NCBI GenBank assembly: GCA_021734325.1
Contig: JAIPJF010000004.1
Span: forward strand, 62,001-126,000
Source: Fidelibacterota bacterium
GTDB lineage: Bacteria; Fidelibacterota; UBA8477; JABMPR01
Direction of reading: 5' to 3'
Length of the DNA: 64,000 bases
This document shows positions 45,150 through 54,249 of this stretch, piece by piece; positions within the stretch are counted from its first letter, which is position 1; the number at the start of each line of letters is the position of its first letter. Under the pieces are notes generated by a model, which was not told where the DNA came from, made no database searches, and was given only the letters and a program-made list of their open reading frames with translations. Both the position numbers and the translations under genes were made by a program.

Positions 45150-46223
45150 TTAATTTGTGCCCAGGAGATCTAGAATCTTCAGGTTTGCTTTCGGGAAGGC
45201 ATATTGATTCAGCTGGTTCTTTTTTACCCAGCGATTTTCAGTGGCTGCATGGATCCGAGCTTCACCTTCGCTCCAGTCACAGAAGTAGGCAGAAAGTGTT
45301 ATCTTAAAATGCGTATATGCATGCTTGATGGTACCAATCTTTTCCCCAATGCCTACAGTGAGCGATGTTTCCTCTCTCACCTCCCTGAGCAAGGCCTCCT
45401 GCTCAGACTCACCTGCTTCGATCTTACCTCCTGGAAACTCCCAAAGTCCACCAAGTAATCCGCTGGACGGTCGTTTCTGTATCAAAAAGCAATCCCCTCT
45501 CCTGATCAAACCGATGACAATATGGTAATGGGGTGTCTTTTTTTTGATCGGTTTAACCGGGAAATCCCCAGGATGTCCCTGGAGGTAGGCCCTGCACAAT
45601 TGTGAAACAGGACAGGTTGGGCATCCTGGTCTCACCGGTGTACAGATGCTTCTCCCGAGATCCATAAGGCTTTGATTGAAAGCGCCTGGTTGATCTTTTG
45701 GGATGAGTGCGCGTAATTTTTCTGTGATCTTTGATTTTGTGGCTGCCTTGCTAATGTCGTCAGTGATCATTTCGATGCGAGAGAGGACCCTGAGAACATT
45801 TCCATCAACCAGGGGAACAACCTCATTATAAGCAATGCTTGCCACTGCGGCAGCTGTGTAGGGACCAATCCCCGGAATCTTCAGGAGCTCAGTGGATGTA
45901 GGAGGCATGACCTCCTGGTGATCGCTCAAGATCAATTTCGCGGCCTTGTGCAGATTCCTGGCCCTGGAGTAGTACCCAAGCCCCTCCCATATCTTTAACA
46001 CCTGGTCCTCATGAGCACGGGCCAAGGATTTTATGTCGGGGAAATTTGCCATCCATTTATCGTAATAGGGCCGGACCGTAGTAACCTGAGTCTGCTGAAG
46101 CATAACCTCGGCCACCCAAATGGCGTAAGGATCCTTCTCTCGCCGGCCTGGAACAGGAATATGCATTCGTTCCCTCTGGAACCAATCCAACATACTTTGA
46201 CTGAAAAATTGCGGGTCTAGCAA
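45150..46223 (-). CDS. mutY: A/G-specific adenine DNA glycosylase MutY with C-terminal Nudix domain
   Basis: MutY removes adenine opposite 8-oxoguanine. Visible features are the catalytic Glu in VAEVMLQQTQV, the HhH motif IPGIGPYTA, the Asp in VDGNVLR, and the 4Fe-4S loop C-x6-C-x2-C-x5-C (CTPVRPGCPTCPVSQLC). The C-terminal domain has a complete Nudix box (G-x5-E-x7-REVREE), often degenerate in MutY. A longer frame to ATG 46298 would overlap the previous gene by 65 bases. I prefer TTG 46223, with ATG 46193 as an alternative; none has a good ribosome site. Confidence 0.92.
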   Translation of the reverse strand: MLDPQFFSQSMLDWFQRERMHIPVPGRREKDPYAIWVAEVMLQQTQVTTVRPYYDKWMANFPDIKSLARAHEDQVLKIWEGLGYYSRARNLHKAAKLILSDHQEVMPPTSTELLKIPGIGPYTAAAVASIAYNEVVPLVDGNVLRVLSRIEMITDDISKAATKSKITEKLRALIPKDQPGAFNQSLMDLGRSICTPVRPGCPTCPVSQLCRAYLQGHPGDFPVKPIKKKTPHYHIVIGLIRRGDCFLIQKRPSSGLLGGLWEFPGGKIEAGESEQEALLREVREETSLTVGIGEKIGTIKHAYTHFKITLSAYFCDWSEGEARIHAATENRWVKKNQLNQYAFPKANLKILDLLGTN

Positions 46224-46233
46224 GGAAGCTTTA

Positions 46234-47097
46234 TCAGGAATTGTTTTCGTCCGCCAGAGCTTTGATATGGGTATAATCTGAACCACAACAGGCACCAATA
46301 AATTCTACCCCTAGTTCTTTGACCTCATTTGCCCACGTGACAAAATCATCGGGAGAAATCTTGTTGTGGGTCTTTTTTTTTCCCTTTGGATCCAACTCTA
46401 CATTGGGATAGGTAAGCAGCGGAATTGAAACTGCTTCGCGAAGTGCCACCAGGGCAATTTTGGAAGCTTCAAGACTTGAACAATTTACACCAATGGCCGA
46501 AACACCCTTTTTCTCTAAAAACTTTGCCGTGCTGACCAGATCATCCCCATTATAGATTTGCCCTTCCTCGTTGAGCGTAAAGGAAACCCAAACCGGTTTT
46601 TCATAGCGTAAGGCCAGTTCGGTCAGTCCCTTGGCTTCCCGGGCTGAATTCATGGATTCCAGAAGCAGAATATCCGTCGAGCTATGGGAGAGATTATCCA
46701 ATTGGGCGTCATGCCAGGGACGAGAAATAATATTGCCGGGGAATTGTTCCGGATGCCAGGAATCGGCGAGAGGTGCGATAGCGGCTGCGATCTTGATGTC
46801 CTTGCCAGATTCCTTGACCGTTTTCCAGGCAAGCCGAATGGCCAACAGGGTCAGGGCTCTTGCTCTGGCATGGGCATCAACACCTGACAGTCCTGCTTTA
46901 TGAAGTGCAAAGGGTGTTGTTCTGAATGTATTGGTTGTAATTACCTGAGCTCCGGCATTAATGTTCTCCCGGTGGATCTGAACGATATCCTCTGGAGCGG
47001 ATTGGAGAACTGTTGCCGACCAGAGTGGTTCGGTCAATTTGTGACCCATCTCTTCGAGTCTTGTTCCCATTGCCGAATCCAGAATAATTGTGTTCAT
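46234..47097 (-). CDS. Homocysteine S-methyltransferase family protein
   Basis: 287 residues of the BHMT/MmuM fold: ILDSAMGTRLEEMG at the start, NAGAQVITTNTFR, and the three zinc-binding cysteines in GVNCS and GACCG. It transfers a methyl group to homocysteine to make methionine, with S-methylmethionine or a betaine-like donor. The donor cannot be read from sequence. It is 10 bases from the upstream VOC gene and directly precedes mutY in a minus-strand run. Confidence 0.87.
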   Translation of the reverse strand: MNTIILDSAMGTRLEEMGHKLTEPLWSATVLQSAPEDIVQIHRENINAGAQVITTNTFRTTPFALHKAGLSGVDAHARARALTLLAIRLAWKTVKESGKDIKIAAAIAPLADSWHPEQFPGNIISRPWHDAQLDNLSHSSTDILLLESMNSAREAKGLTELALRYEKPVWVSFTLNEEGQIYNGDDLVSTAKFLEKKGVSAIGVNCSSLEASKIALVALREAVSIPLLTYPNVELDPKGKKKTHNKISPDDFVTWANEVKELGVEFIGACCGSDYTHIKALADENNS

Positions 47098-47107
47098 TAA
47101 AGCGTGA

Positions 47108-47470
47108 TTACCCGACCAGCTGTTGACTTAGTTGAATGACATTTCCATCGGGGTCTGTGAAAGAGGCAAGTTTCGCAAGACCGGGGATCTCTTCTTTATC
47201 AAACAGTTTTATGCCTTTACCTGCGAGCCAAAGTTCAGATTTTCCCAGATTTTCCACTTCCAGAACAATGGCACCGATAGGGTTGGCGTTCGTAGCTTTT
47301 ACTGCATGAACAGCAATCTTGGCACCAGGGCTAACCTGGAATTCGGCCCACTTGGAATTGAGGTCTTCCAGGACCAGTTCGAGCCCCAGAACATCTTGAT
47401 AAAAGGATTTGGCTTTGTCATAATCGACGACTGGAATCCATACAAGATCAAACTGTTTATACCAACTCAT
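47108..47470 (-). CDS. Glyoxalase/VOC superfamily protein
   Basis: 120 residues with a single VOC (beta-alpha-beta-beta-beta) unit pair: VWIPVVDYDKAKSFYQDVLG at the N-terminus and ASFTDPDGNVIQLSQ at the end. The family includes metal-dependent lyases, dioxygenases and resistance proteins, and no substrate can be inferred. The gap is 9 bases to the upstream HAD gene and 10 to the downstream methyltransferase, so it is in the same operon. Confidence 0.83.
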   Translation of the reverse strand: MSWYKQFDLVWIPVVDYDKAKSFYQDVLGLELVLEDLNSKWAEFQVSPGAKIAVHAVKATNANPIGAIVLEVENLGKSELWLAGKGIKLFDKEEIPGLAKLASFTDPDGNVIQLSQQLVG

Positions 47471-47479
47471 TTATTTCCC

Positions 47480-48148
47480 TCACACAATGGTTAAAAGTTC
47501 TTCGAGTTCACCGAAGCTGTCAACAACAAAATTCGCTTCTTTTAAAGAATCCCGATTGCAGCTCGTTGTAATTGCCACCGTTTGGCATCCGGCAAGAGTC
47601 GCCGATCTCAGACCTGTGGGTGAGTCTTCAATGACCAATGTTCGAGAGGGTGAGACTTTGAGAAGTTCGCACGCTTTTAGATATGGGTCGGGAGCTGGTT
47701 TGGTTTTTGAAACATCACTGGATGTGACAATTTGATCAAAGTCTACAGATATGTTCGAGTTTTGAAATATTTCTGTTAATAATAGTCTGGAGGTGGCAGT
47801 TACCAACGCTGTCTGCATCTCCTGGGTTTTAATTTTGTGATAAAATTGTTGAAACCCACCTGTGAATTGAACGGAATCTGAGAATTCAGCCCATAGAAGT
47901 CTGCGACCATTTTCCTGAAGTTCCTGTTCGTCCACATCCAATTGGAAGGTATTCTTAAATCGTTCGTAGAATAATGACTCGGCGATACCCCTGTTTTGTT
48001 CAAAGAACGGGACTGGAATATCGACCTTGTACATATCTCCAAGTTTTTTGGTCGCCTTGTCATAAACATCTTCACTTTGAACAACGACACCATCAAAATC
48101 AAAGAGAATAGCATCAAGACCATGAATATCCGGCTTATTCTTTAAAAT
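47480..48148 (-). CDS. HAD-family phosphatase (beta-phosphoglucomutase-like) with apparent ATT start
   Basis: The protein contains the HAD nucleophile motif AILFDFDGVVVQSED, motif II VTATS, Lys in SKTKPAPDPYL and motif IV IEDSPTGLRSA, so it is a complete enzyme of the beta-PGM/phosphatase group. The first in-frame ATG (48034) lies after the nucleophile motif. The frame stays open upstream with no ATG, GTG or TTG. The best start is ATT at 48146-48148, with the strong site AGGAAGG 10 bases upstream, giving 222 residues. A sequencing error or lost start is the alternative. Confidence 0.78.
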   Translation of the reverse strand: MLKNKPDIHGLDAILFDFDGVVVQSEDVYDKATKKLGDMYKVDIPVPFFEQNRGIAESLFYERFKNTFQLDVDEQELQENGRRLLWAEFSDSVQFTGGFQQFYHKIKTQEMQTALVTATSRLLLTEIFQNSNISVDFDQIVTSSDVSKTKPAPDPYLKACELLKVSPSRTLVIEDSPTGLRSATLAGCQTVAITTSCNRDSLKEANFVVDSFGELEELLTIV

Positions 48149-48191
48149 GACTCTGCCACCTTCCTGAAGAGAACTAAATATGTATTATGGA

Positions 48192-48737
48192 TCAACCACC
48201 GTCCATTGTTGCCCAACCTGGATTTTTGGGCGTCGGGGGTAAATTTGAAATGGCACTGAAATATTGATTGCCAATATGTTTCACGAGGTCCTTGATGGAT
48301 AGGCAGGCTACAATCTGATCTTTTTCGTTAACGATCGGAACATGCCGATATCCGCCCAGGATCATATAATTCAGTGCAAATGCAAGCGGGGCATCCGGGG
48401 TAAGGGTATCGGGGTCAGCGGTCATGTAGTTTTTTACCTGTATTTTAGAATGGGACAGTCCCTGACCAACGATACGGCGAATGATATCACGTTCTGTAAA
48501 AATTCCTTCCAATTTCCCCTCTTCAACGATCAGTAGGCAACCTATTCGTTTTTCTCGCATGAGTTCAAGACAATCGGCCACGCTTGTATGGCCATTGGTC
48601 ATGATAGGCGATTTAAGCTTAATTGTGTCAATATGATCATCGAGATGGAAAGCCTCTGAATTGACTTTCATAATCGAGTCGCCGTCCTCATTCATCTGTT
48701 TCAGCTCATCATCTATGTGTTCATCGTAATCTATCAT
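48192..48737 (-). CDS. Tandem CBS-domain protein
   Basis: 181 residues with two CBS motifs: VADCLELMREKRIGCLLIVE...GIFTERDI and a second ending RHVPIVNEKDQIV..LSIKDL. Such pairs bind adenine nucleotides and act as regulatory sensors. There is an acidic N-terminal extension of about 45 residues and no catalytic domain. It is first in the run that continues to the HAD, VOC, methyltransferase and mutY genes, 43 bases before the HAD start. Confidence 0.87.
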   Translation of the reverse strand: MIDYDEHIDDELKQMNEDGDSIMKVNSEAFHLDDHIDTIKLKSPIMTNGHTSVADCLELMREKRIGCLLIVEEGKLEGIFTERDIIRRIVGQGLSHSKIQVKNYMTADPDTLTPDAPLAFALNYMILGGYRHVPIVNEKDQIVACLSIKDLVKHIGNQYFSAISNLPPTPKNPGWATMDGG

Positions 48738-48891
48738 TTAATCCTCCAGCATTTGATTCGGAATATAGGAAGATATTCCATAAAAATCAGCTTGTTTGCT
48801 AAAATTATTATAAATAAAAACGATGAATTGGCGCGAGTTTCTCAGAAAATGAATTTACTTGTGCTCAGATAAACAACAGGTTGAGAAAAAT

Positions 48892-48921
48892 AAAAAGGCC
48901 ACCCTACTGGATGGCCTTTTT
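48892..48921 (-). terminator. Rho-independent terminator
   Basis: AAAAAGGCCA (48892-48901) pairs with TGGCCTTTTT (48912-48921) around a 10-base loop, with A/T runs on both sides. It follows the DUF6588-like gene by about 20 bases on the minus strand and could work in both directions. Confidence 0.85.
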
Positions 48922-48940
48922 GAATCCGTTATGTCTGAAT

Positions 48941-50056
48941 TTATCTCAGTGTGATTCCAAATGCTGCGGTTGCCACAGAATTTGTTGGCGTCTGACTTAC
49001 ATGCAGATTTATATAGGTCAGAGGAATAAGTGTTAGATGCAGTCCAGCACCCACTCTCATCCCGGGGTCAGGAGTCATGTCGAACTGAATACGGTCATTC
49101 TCGATACCAAAAGAGGGATCAACATCATAACCAATACTGAGTGAACTCGTTTCATAAGCAGCATCAGCATAAATCCCGACACCAAAGATCAACAGATTGA
49201 GTGATTTTCCTACCTGAAGACTTACCTGAGTATTGGAAGATTCAATAATGTCTCCAATGCTCATTTGTGAGTAAAAGGCACCTGCGGTTATATCAACCGG
49301 GAACATGGGGATCGGAATAAACTGATCGATATTTACCCGTACACCACCACCATACATACTGAATTTTCCGATATCACCAAGATCTGATTCCGGGAAACCA
49401 CGGACAGTCAATTCAATACCCATGGGTAGACCTAATGAGATCTGAGGCATGGGCAACGGCAAAGCTGCAAGACCGATACCGGGAGGTAAAGGCACATCTT
49501 CAAGCTGGCCAACAAAATTAGCGATTTCTGCATCTCCATTTGCATTGTCGTAGGCGGCCTGGGCTAATGCTGCGTTCCCCAGTTGTGATGTCAACTCAGA
49601 CACAAGATGGTCACGGAACAAGGTCTTTAGATGGTCATCTGCAACGACCAATAGACCGGCACTATCAGCAGGCCCAAAAAAGGTGGGTGTTCTTGTGTCA
49701 GTATCTTTATAAATGTCAGCAAAAGTCAATTCTATTGGAGCGACACCATTGATGATACCACTCAGGTCAAATTCATTGACGTTCTCATTAAGTACAAAAT
49801 TGAAAAACTGACCTTCATCTGGTACAGCGGATACCAACATTTTAACACTTACATCAAAGCCCAGCATTTTATGAACCTTTGCCCGGTGATACCAGCCTGA
49901 GTTCATGGATGCACCAAATGCATCCCCAAGTGGCTGGAGATACATCTCTGCATTTGTACTGAGCATGCTGCCCAGGTTCTCTTCCAACGTTTGACTAAAG
50001 GCGCTAACCGCAAAAATCAATGTCAGCGTTAAAACCAGTACCTTTTTAATCATCAT
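48941..50056 (-). CDS. Outer-membrane beta-barrel-like protein (DUF6588-like)
   Basis: 371 residues with a clear signal peptide (MMIKKVLVLTLTLIFAVSAFSQ). The opening after cleavage (NAEMYLQPLGDAFGASMNSGWYHRAK) is what I recognise from DUF6588 proteins of Bacteroidetes-like bacteria. The rest is rich in alternating hydrophobic beta strands and ends with an aromatic or hydrophobic residue pattern typical of barrels. Its function is unknown. It is a single gene with its own terminator. A perfect 7-base inverted repeat lies in its upstream region. Confidence 0.75.
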   Translation of the reverse strand: MMIKKVLVLTLTLIFAVSAFSQTLEENLGSMLSTNAEMYLQPLGDAFGASMNSGWYHRAKVHKMLGFDVSVKMLVSAVPDEGQFFNFVLNENVNEFDLSGIINGVAPIELTFADIYKDTDTRTPTFFGPADSAGLLVVADDHLKTLFRDHLVSELTSQLGNAALAQAAYDNANGDAEIANFVGQLEDVPLPPGIGLAALPLPMPQISLGLPMGIELTVRGFPESDLGDIGKFSMYGGGVRVNIDQFIPIPMFPVDITAGAFYSQMSIGDIIESSNTQVSLQVGKSLNLLIFGVGIYADAAYETSSLSIGYDVDPSFGIENDRIQFDMTPDPGMRVGAGLHLTLIPLTYINLHVSQTPTNSVATAAFGITLR

Positions 50057-50134
50057 TCCTCCTTATTCATCCTCTGATAAATTAATAACGTTCAATATAT
50101 GGATATTATTCATCCACATCCAAGTTTGTTTCAA

Positions 50135-50153
50135 TGACCTGTGAGCCAGGTCA
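50135..50153. promoter_or_regulatory. Perfect inverted repeat, possible operator
   Basis: TGACCTG, a 5-base spacer, then CAGGTCA. It lies about 80 bases upstream of the DUF6588-like gene in the 181-base gap. The size and symmetry fit a dimeric regulator site, but no -35/-10 pair with good spacing could be placed next to it. Confidence 0.4.
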
Positions 50154-50237
50154 AACACACGAAAAATTAATTGAACAACCAATATATGCTAATACAAATT
50201 AACTCAACTTGAATACAAAAACTATCCTGGATACAAC

Positions 50238-50816
50238 CTAACCCCTTGAATCCCACTGTCGTCTCAGCTCAAAGAGCATGATCCCAAAGGCAACAGCAAC
50301 ATTCATGGAGCTTTTCATCCCGTTTTGTGGCAATTCGACTGCAAAATCACATTCACTCACAATTTCGTCCTGAATACCGACCCCTTCATTTCCTACGACG
50401 AAGATCAGGGGGAAATCATATTCTACCTGTGTGTAGGAGCGGCTTTGTGTGGTATGCTCCAGGGCGACAGCCACATACCCCTTTTGCTTGAGCGCCTTCA
50501 GGGCATCAACCGCTTTTGGTACATAGCGCCAGGGTACAGAATACTCTGCGCCAAGTGCCGTCTTGGCAATTTCTTTTCGCGGAGGAGAGGCAGTAAACCC
50601 ACCAATGACGATCTCTTCCAACCAGGCTGCATCTGCTGTCCGGAACATGGAACCCACATTGAACATGCTGCGAATATTGTCAAACATGGCAACAACAGGC
50701 ATGCGCGGACGTTTCTCCAGCTCATCATAAACCGGATAATTATCCCTGAACAAGTTGTGGGGTATGGTCCTGAGAGGTTCTTTGTAAAGGCTGAACCTGC
50801 TTTCAGGTTTCGTCAT
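50238..50816 (-). CDS. TrmH/SpoU-family RNA 2'-O-methyltransferase
   Basis: 192 residues with the three SPOUT motifs: NIRSMFNVGSMFRTADA (motif 1), VVGNEGVGI (motif 2) and LPQNGMKSSMNVAVAFGI (motif 3). These enzymes form a trefoil-knot SAM site and methylate ribose in tRNA or rRNA. The target cannot be told from sequence. It overlaps the upstream membrane-protein gene by 4 bases and ends the eight-gene run that starts at 58.05 kb. Confidence 0.88.
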   Translation of the reverse strand: MTKPESRFSLYKEPLRTIPHNLFRDNYPVYDELEKRPRMPVVAMFDNIRSMFNVGSMFRTADAAWLEEIVIGGFTASPPRKEIAKTALGAEYSVPWRYVPKAVDALKALKQKGYVAVALEHTTQSRSYTQVEYDFPLIFVVGNEGVGIQDEIVSECDFAVELPQNGMKSSMNVAVAFGIMLFELRRQWDSRG

Positions 50817-51169
50817 GATATCTGATATTCCTTGATAAGTGTCTTTCGCAACGAAAACCCGGCATAAGCAGCCACCGCAGCAAGCAGCAGGCCAATAATT
50901 CCTGTCACCAGCGCCAACACAAACCCGTTACCAACACCCATAACCTCAACCACACGGGTCACAATGATCTCACCTCCCTTGTTCCACTGATAAAGGCTCA
51001 TGCCAAACCAGAGCAGGAAAACGCCCAAACCATTTCCCAGAACGGCCCTGCTTACAGAGTCCTTTTCCAAAAAGCCCAAAAGCAGGGGAATCAGGATGAT
51101 CCACCACCAGTAATAAAACAGAAGCTGAAGTATAAAGACGAGAACAAGCGTTGTAAGCATACTGATCAT
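50813..51169 (-). CDS. Small integral membrane protein
   Basis: 118 residues with about three hydrophobic segments (near residues 7-30, 45-62 and 80-105) and no known domain. It overlaps both neighbours by 4 bases (penicillin acylase upstream, TrmH-like downstream), so it is a real, coupled gene. Its function is unknown. Confidence 0.75.
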   Translation of the reverse strand: MISMLTTLVLVFILQLLFYYWWWIILIPLLLGFLEKDSVSRAVLGNGLGVFLLWFGMSLYQWNKGGEIIVTRVVEVMGVGNGFVLALVTGIIGLLLAAVAAYAGFSLRKTLIKEYQIS

Positions 51170-53595
51170 TGATAATTCCTAAGGCTGGTCAGAAAGAGTT
51201 TCGAATTGTTCGACACCTCTGGTGAGTGAAGAAAATGGATATTGTAATATTCACCCCGTACCCAGCTATCGACAGCGTAATCATAGTAAAGGGACCCCGG
51301 GTTACCAGATTGACCGCCAGGGAAAATCCCCTGGGCTTTAATTGAATCGCCGAGCTCCACGATCATTCTCCAGGATGGTCCATGTGTTTTCTTGGTCGCA
51401 TTCACAATGCCACTCCCACCTCCTGTGAACAGACCCGTACGACCCAGACCCTTCACTGAAAGCAGATGGTTTATGTCAGTGCCGCGGGCACGACCTATGG
51501 CCCATTTATCTCCATAGGGACCAAGTTCAGAAAGCAAATCGGAGGACGTCTGATAAAAAGCATTTCTGATAATGCCTCGTCGATCTTCCAGTTCTGGGGT
51601 TCGACCATCATCATAGTATTCTGATCTTTTATTACTCAATAGTAATTCTGCTGTTACAGAGCGCGCCGGGAGCTCTCGCAGTTCACCATAGAGGGTCAAC
51701 TCGTCTTCCCAGATGGCCTGCTCAAGGTGAAGCCACCATTGCTTGTAAACCCAGGCTGCCTTCTCATCAGGATCTGATACATAGTTCCACTTTTTCAGGT
51801 CCATCAAAATCTGCTGTTCCTCATCTGATGATGTCGTGTCCCCTTCAAGTTGCTTGATCATAAAGGGCAGCATGAGTTGCGCCTGTTTGTTGAAATTGTC
51901 TGTGTGCAGCTGCTGCATGTCATAAAAATCAATTTTACGCATCTCTCGTAATCGATCATTAATGCGGGATCCGCGCTCATAGTCATCATAATCCCAGCCG
52001 AGATAATAGGGATAGCCCTTGGCTGTGGGATTTTGGTTGGCAGAGCTTACGTAACCGCTCCAGGGATTTGATATATAGGGAAGCTGGTCTCTCGGGATCC
52101 ACTGGCGCCATTCGCCGGTCGTATCACGTCCGGCGCGGACAAACTTTCCTTCATCCTCTCCTCGCAGGGGGTATTTCCCGTGGTGGCGAATCGCAATGTC
52201 ACCATCTCTGGAAGCAAAAGCAAAGTTTTGTCCGGGAGCATCAAAGGTTTCCAGGGCAGCAAAGAATTCTTCCTTATTACTTGCCAGGTTCATGCTCCTG
52301 ATGGCGCCCATCTCATTTGAGGGGTCGTGGGCAGACCAGCGCATGGCCAGACCGACAGGATGATCATTATCCAGCTTTGCTTCTCCATAATGGACCAGGG
52401 GACCAAATCGGGTGACGGGAAATGAATCTATCCTTGCTTCTTCACCTCTGACCAGGATCTCCTCGATACGCATATCGGCTTTGATCCAGTCTCCTGCATA
52501 CCAATACTCTGAATAAGATCTATCGCGGAATTCTATTTCAAACCAATCCATCACATCAGAACCGGCGTTGGTCAGCCCCCAGGCGATGTTTTCATTGAAA
52601 CCGATGATAACCGCAGGCGCCCCAGGGAGGGAAACACCGTAAACATTCATTTCTGGTGTGTGCAGTTGGATTTCATACCAGATGGAGGGCAATTTCAGTC
52701 CCAGGTGGGGATCGTTGGCCAGAATTGGAAACCCTGATGCTGTTTTCTTGCCGGCAACAGCCCAGTTATTACTTCCATTGTCCCGGTCAGGTTCGTCCCT
52801 TCTCAGATCACGAATAAATTGTGGCTCAAAAACTGGTGAGGGTGCATCAGGGATAAGTGGATCAAAGCGCCAGGGCTTCCCGGCAGGTATAATGGGATCC
52901 AATCTTGGGGTGTGGACAGGATAAAACCTTTCGACAAATTCTTCTCCCAAAGATTCCCTGATCACGCTGAGATCCATTTCAGAGTTGCGTCCCGTCAGAT
53001 CCCAGGCCATGAATTTGAGCAATAACGCTGTTTTTAAGGTGGACCAGACTTCTGGTTCATAGTTCAGCAATTTATACTCCAGGGGCAGCGTCGCCGGAGT
53101 CAGTCCTTCAATCCAGGTATTCACGCCATTGGCATATGCCTGGAGGATAAGCTGACTATTTGGGTCCTCATTCATTTTGTTGTTGGCGGCCTCTGCAGCC
53201 ATCAGGAGACCCCTTCGCCGCTGGAGTTTGTCAAAATCGATGGCTTTCGGACCGATAATCTCAGAGACCCGACCTGCAGCGACATGAGTTTGGAACTCCA
53301 TTTGCCAGAGTCTGTGTCTGGCTGTAAGGTACCCCTGTGCAAAATACGCGTCATAACTGTTCTCTGCGAAAATATGGGGAACCTGCCGCTCGTCCCAGAC
53401 CACTTTGACTTCCTGCCGGAGACCTTTAACATCAATGACTTCTACCAAATCGTCCAGGTGTGTACCGTTTTGCCAGAATCCGGAAAACGGATTTAGAAAC
53501 TTACCCAAAGGGGGTATGCTTCCCTGACTGTTATTCAGCGTAAAGAACAGAATTCCAAGTAATACAAAAACCCCAATCGTTTTGATCGTTCTCAT
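51166..53595 (-). CDS. Penicillin acylase family protein (Ntn hydrolase)
   Basis: 809 residues with an N-terminal membrane anchor or signal. It has the penicillin G acylase layout: an alpha-chain region (VPHIFAENSYDAYFAQGYL, MEFQ), then a spacer, then the beta-chain start GSNNWAVAG, whose Ser becomes the catalytic N-terminal nucleophile after self-cleavage. Later come an NDPHLGL motif and NENIAWGLTN. Members hydrolyse amides such as acyl-homoserine lactones or acyl-peptides in the periplasm. It overlaps the HAD gene before it and the membrane gene after it by 4 bases each. Confidence 0.9.
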   Translation of the reverse strand: MRTIKTIGVFVLLGILFFTLNNSQGSIPPLGKFLNPFSGFWQNGTHLDDLVEVIDVKGLRQEVKVVWDERQVPHIFAENSYDAYFAQGYLTARHRLWQMEFQTHVAAGRVSEIIGPKAIDFDKLQRRRGLLMAAEAANNKMNEDPNSQLILQAYANGVNTWIEGLTPATLPLEYKLLNYEPEVWSTLKTALLLKFMAWDLTGRNSEMDLSVIRESLGEEFVERFYPVHTPRLDPIIPAGKPWRFDPLIPDAPSPVFEPQFIRDLRRDEPDRDNGSNNWAVAGKKTASGFPILANDPHLGLKLPSIWYEIQLHTPEMNVYGVSLPGAPAVIIGFNENIAWGLTNAGSDVMDWFEIEFRDRSYSEYWYAGDWIKADMRIEEILVRGEEARIDSFPVTRFGPLVHYGEAKLDNDHPVGLAMRWSAHDPSNEMGAIRSMNLASNKEEFFAALETFDAPGQNFAFASRDGDIAIRHHGKYPLRGEDEGKFVRAGRDTTGEWRQWIPRDQLPYISNPWSGYVSSANQNPTAKGYPYYLGWDYDDYERGSRINDRLREMRKIDFYDMQQLHTDNFNKQAQLMLPFMIKQLEGDTTSSDEEQQILMDLKKWNYVSDPDEKAAWVYKQWWLHLEQAIWEDELTLYGELRELPARSVTAELLLSNKRSEYYDDGRTPELEDRRGIIRNAFYQTSSDLLSELGPYGDKWAIGRARGTDINHLLSVKGLGRTGLFTGGGSGIVNATKKTHGPSWRMIVELGDSIKAQGIFPGGQSGNPGSLYYDYAVDSWVRGEYYNIHFLHSPEVSNNSKLFLTSLRNYQ

Positions 53596-54224
53596 AGCAA
53601 ATATCCCAACTCCGGATACTTCTGTTGTGCTTCAAGCTTGAATCTTTCATAGTCTACAAATTGAATCGCACGCAGTCCCACTTGTCTGGCAGCCAGAACA
53701 TTTTCCTCCAGATCATCGATAAAGAGAATCTCTTCTGGTCGAAAACCGCTTTTTTGAATGGTCAATTCATAGATGAGTGGTTCTGGTTTCATGCTGCCTA
53801 CCATAAAGCTGTATGTCCCGCCTGTGACCCATTGCATGAAAGGGAATTTTTTCAGCATGATATCATAGTGAAAATCATTGGTATTACTCAACAACCACAC
53901 CGGAAAATCCTGTGCCGCCCTTTTCAGGAAGGCCTGTGTTTCTTCTTGAGGAAAAAGAACGTCTTGCCAATACAGCTTAAAGGTACTGAGATCCATCTGT
54001 TCAGCGCTGGCACAGTTTACAAGCAGGTTCTCATAGAACTGATTTGAATTCAGGTGTCCTTTTTCATACTGGATCAACAGATCCCGCGACATGGCATCCT
54101 GAATACCTTCCTCACTGACTTTCAGCTTGTCAGCCAGTTTACGGATGGACGATTTTGAGTCGACCCGGACAAGGACTCCGCCGATATCAAAAAAGAGGGC
54201 TTTAATTTTTGATCGATGATCCAT
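53592..54224 (-). CDS. HAD-family hydrolase (subfamily IA)
   Basis: 210 residues. Motif I FFDIGGVLV has Gly in place of the usual second Asp, a variation seen in YihX-type members. Motif II is WLLSNTND, a Lys lies near GSMKPEPLIYE, and motif IV is FIDDLEENVLAA. It is probably a small-metabolite phosphatase of unknown substrate. It overlaps the penicillin acylase gene by 4 bases. Confidence 0.85.
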   Translation of the reverse strand: MDHRSKIKALFFDIGGVLVRVDSKSSIRKLADKLKVSEEGIQDAMSRDLLIQYEKGHLNSNQFYENLLVNCASAEQMDLSTFKLYWQDVLFPQEETQAFLKRAAQDFPVWLLSNTNDFHYDIMLKKFPFMQWVTGGTYSFMVGSMKPEPLIYELTIQKSGFRPEEILFIDDLEENVLAARQVGLRAIQFVDYERFKLEAQQKYPELGYLL

Positions 54225-54249
54225 AATTATTTTTACTTCACCTTTCCAC

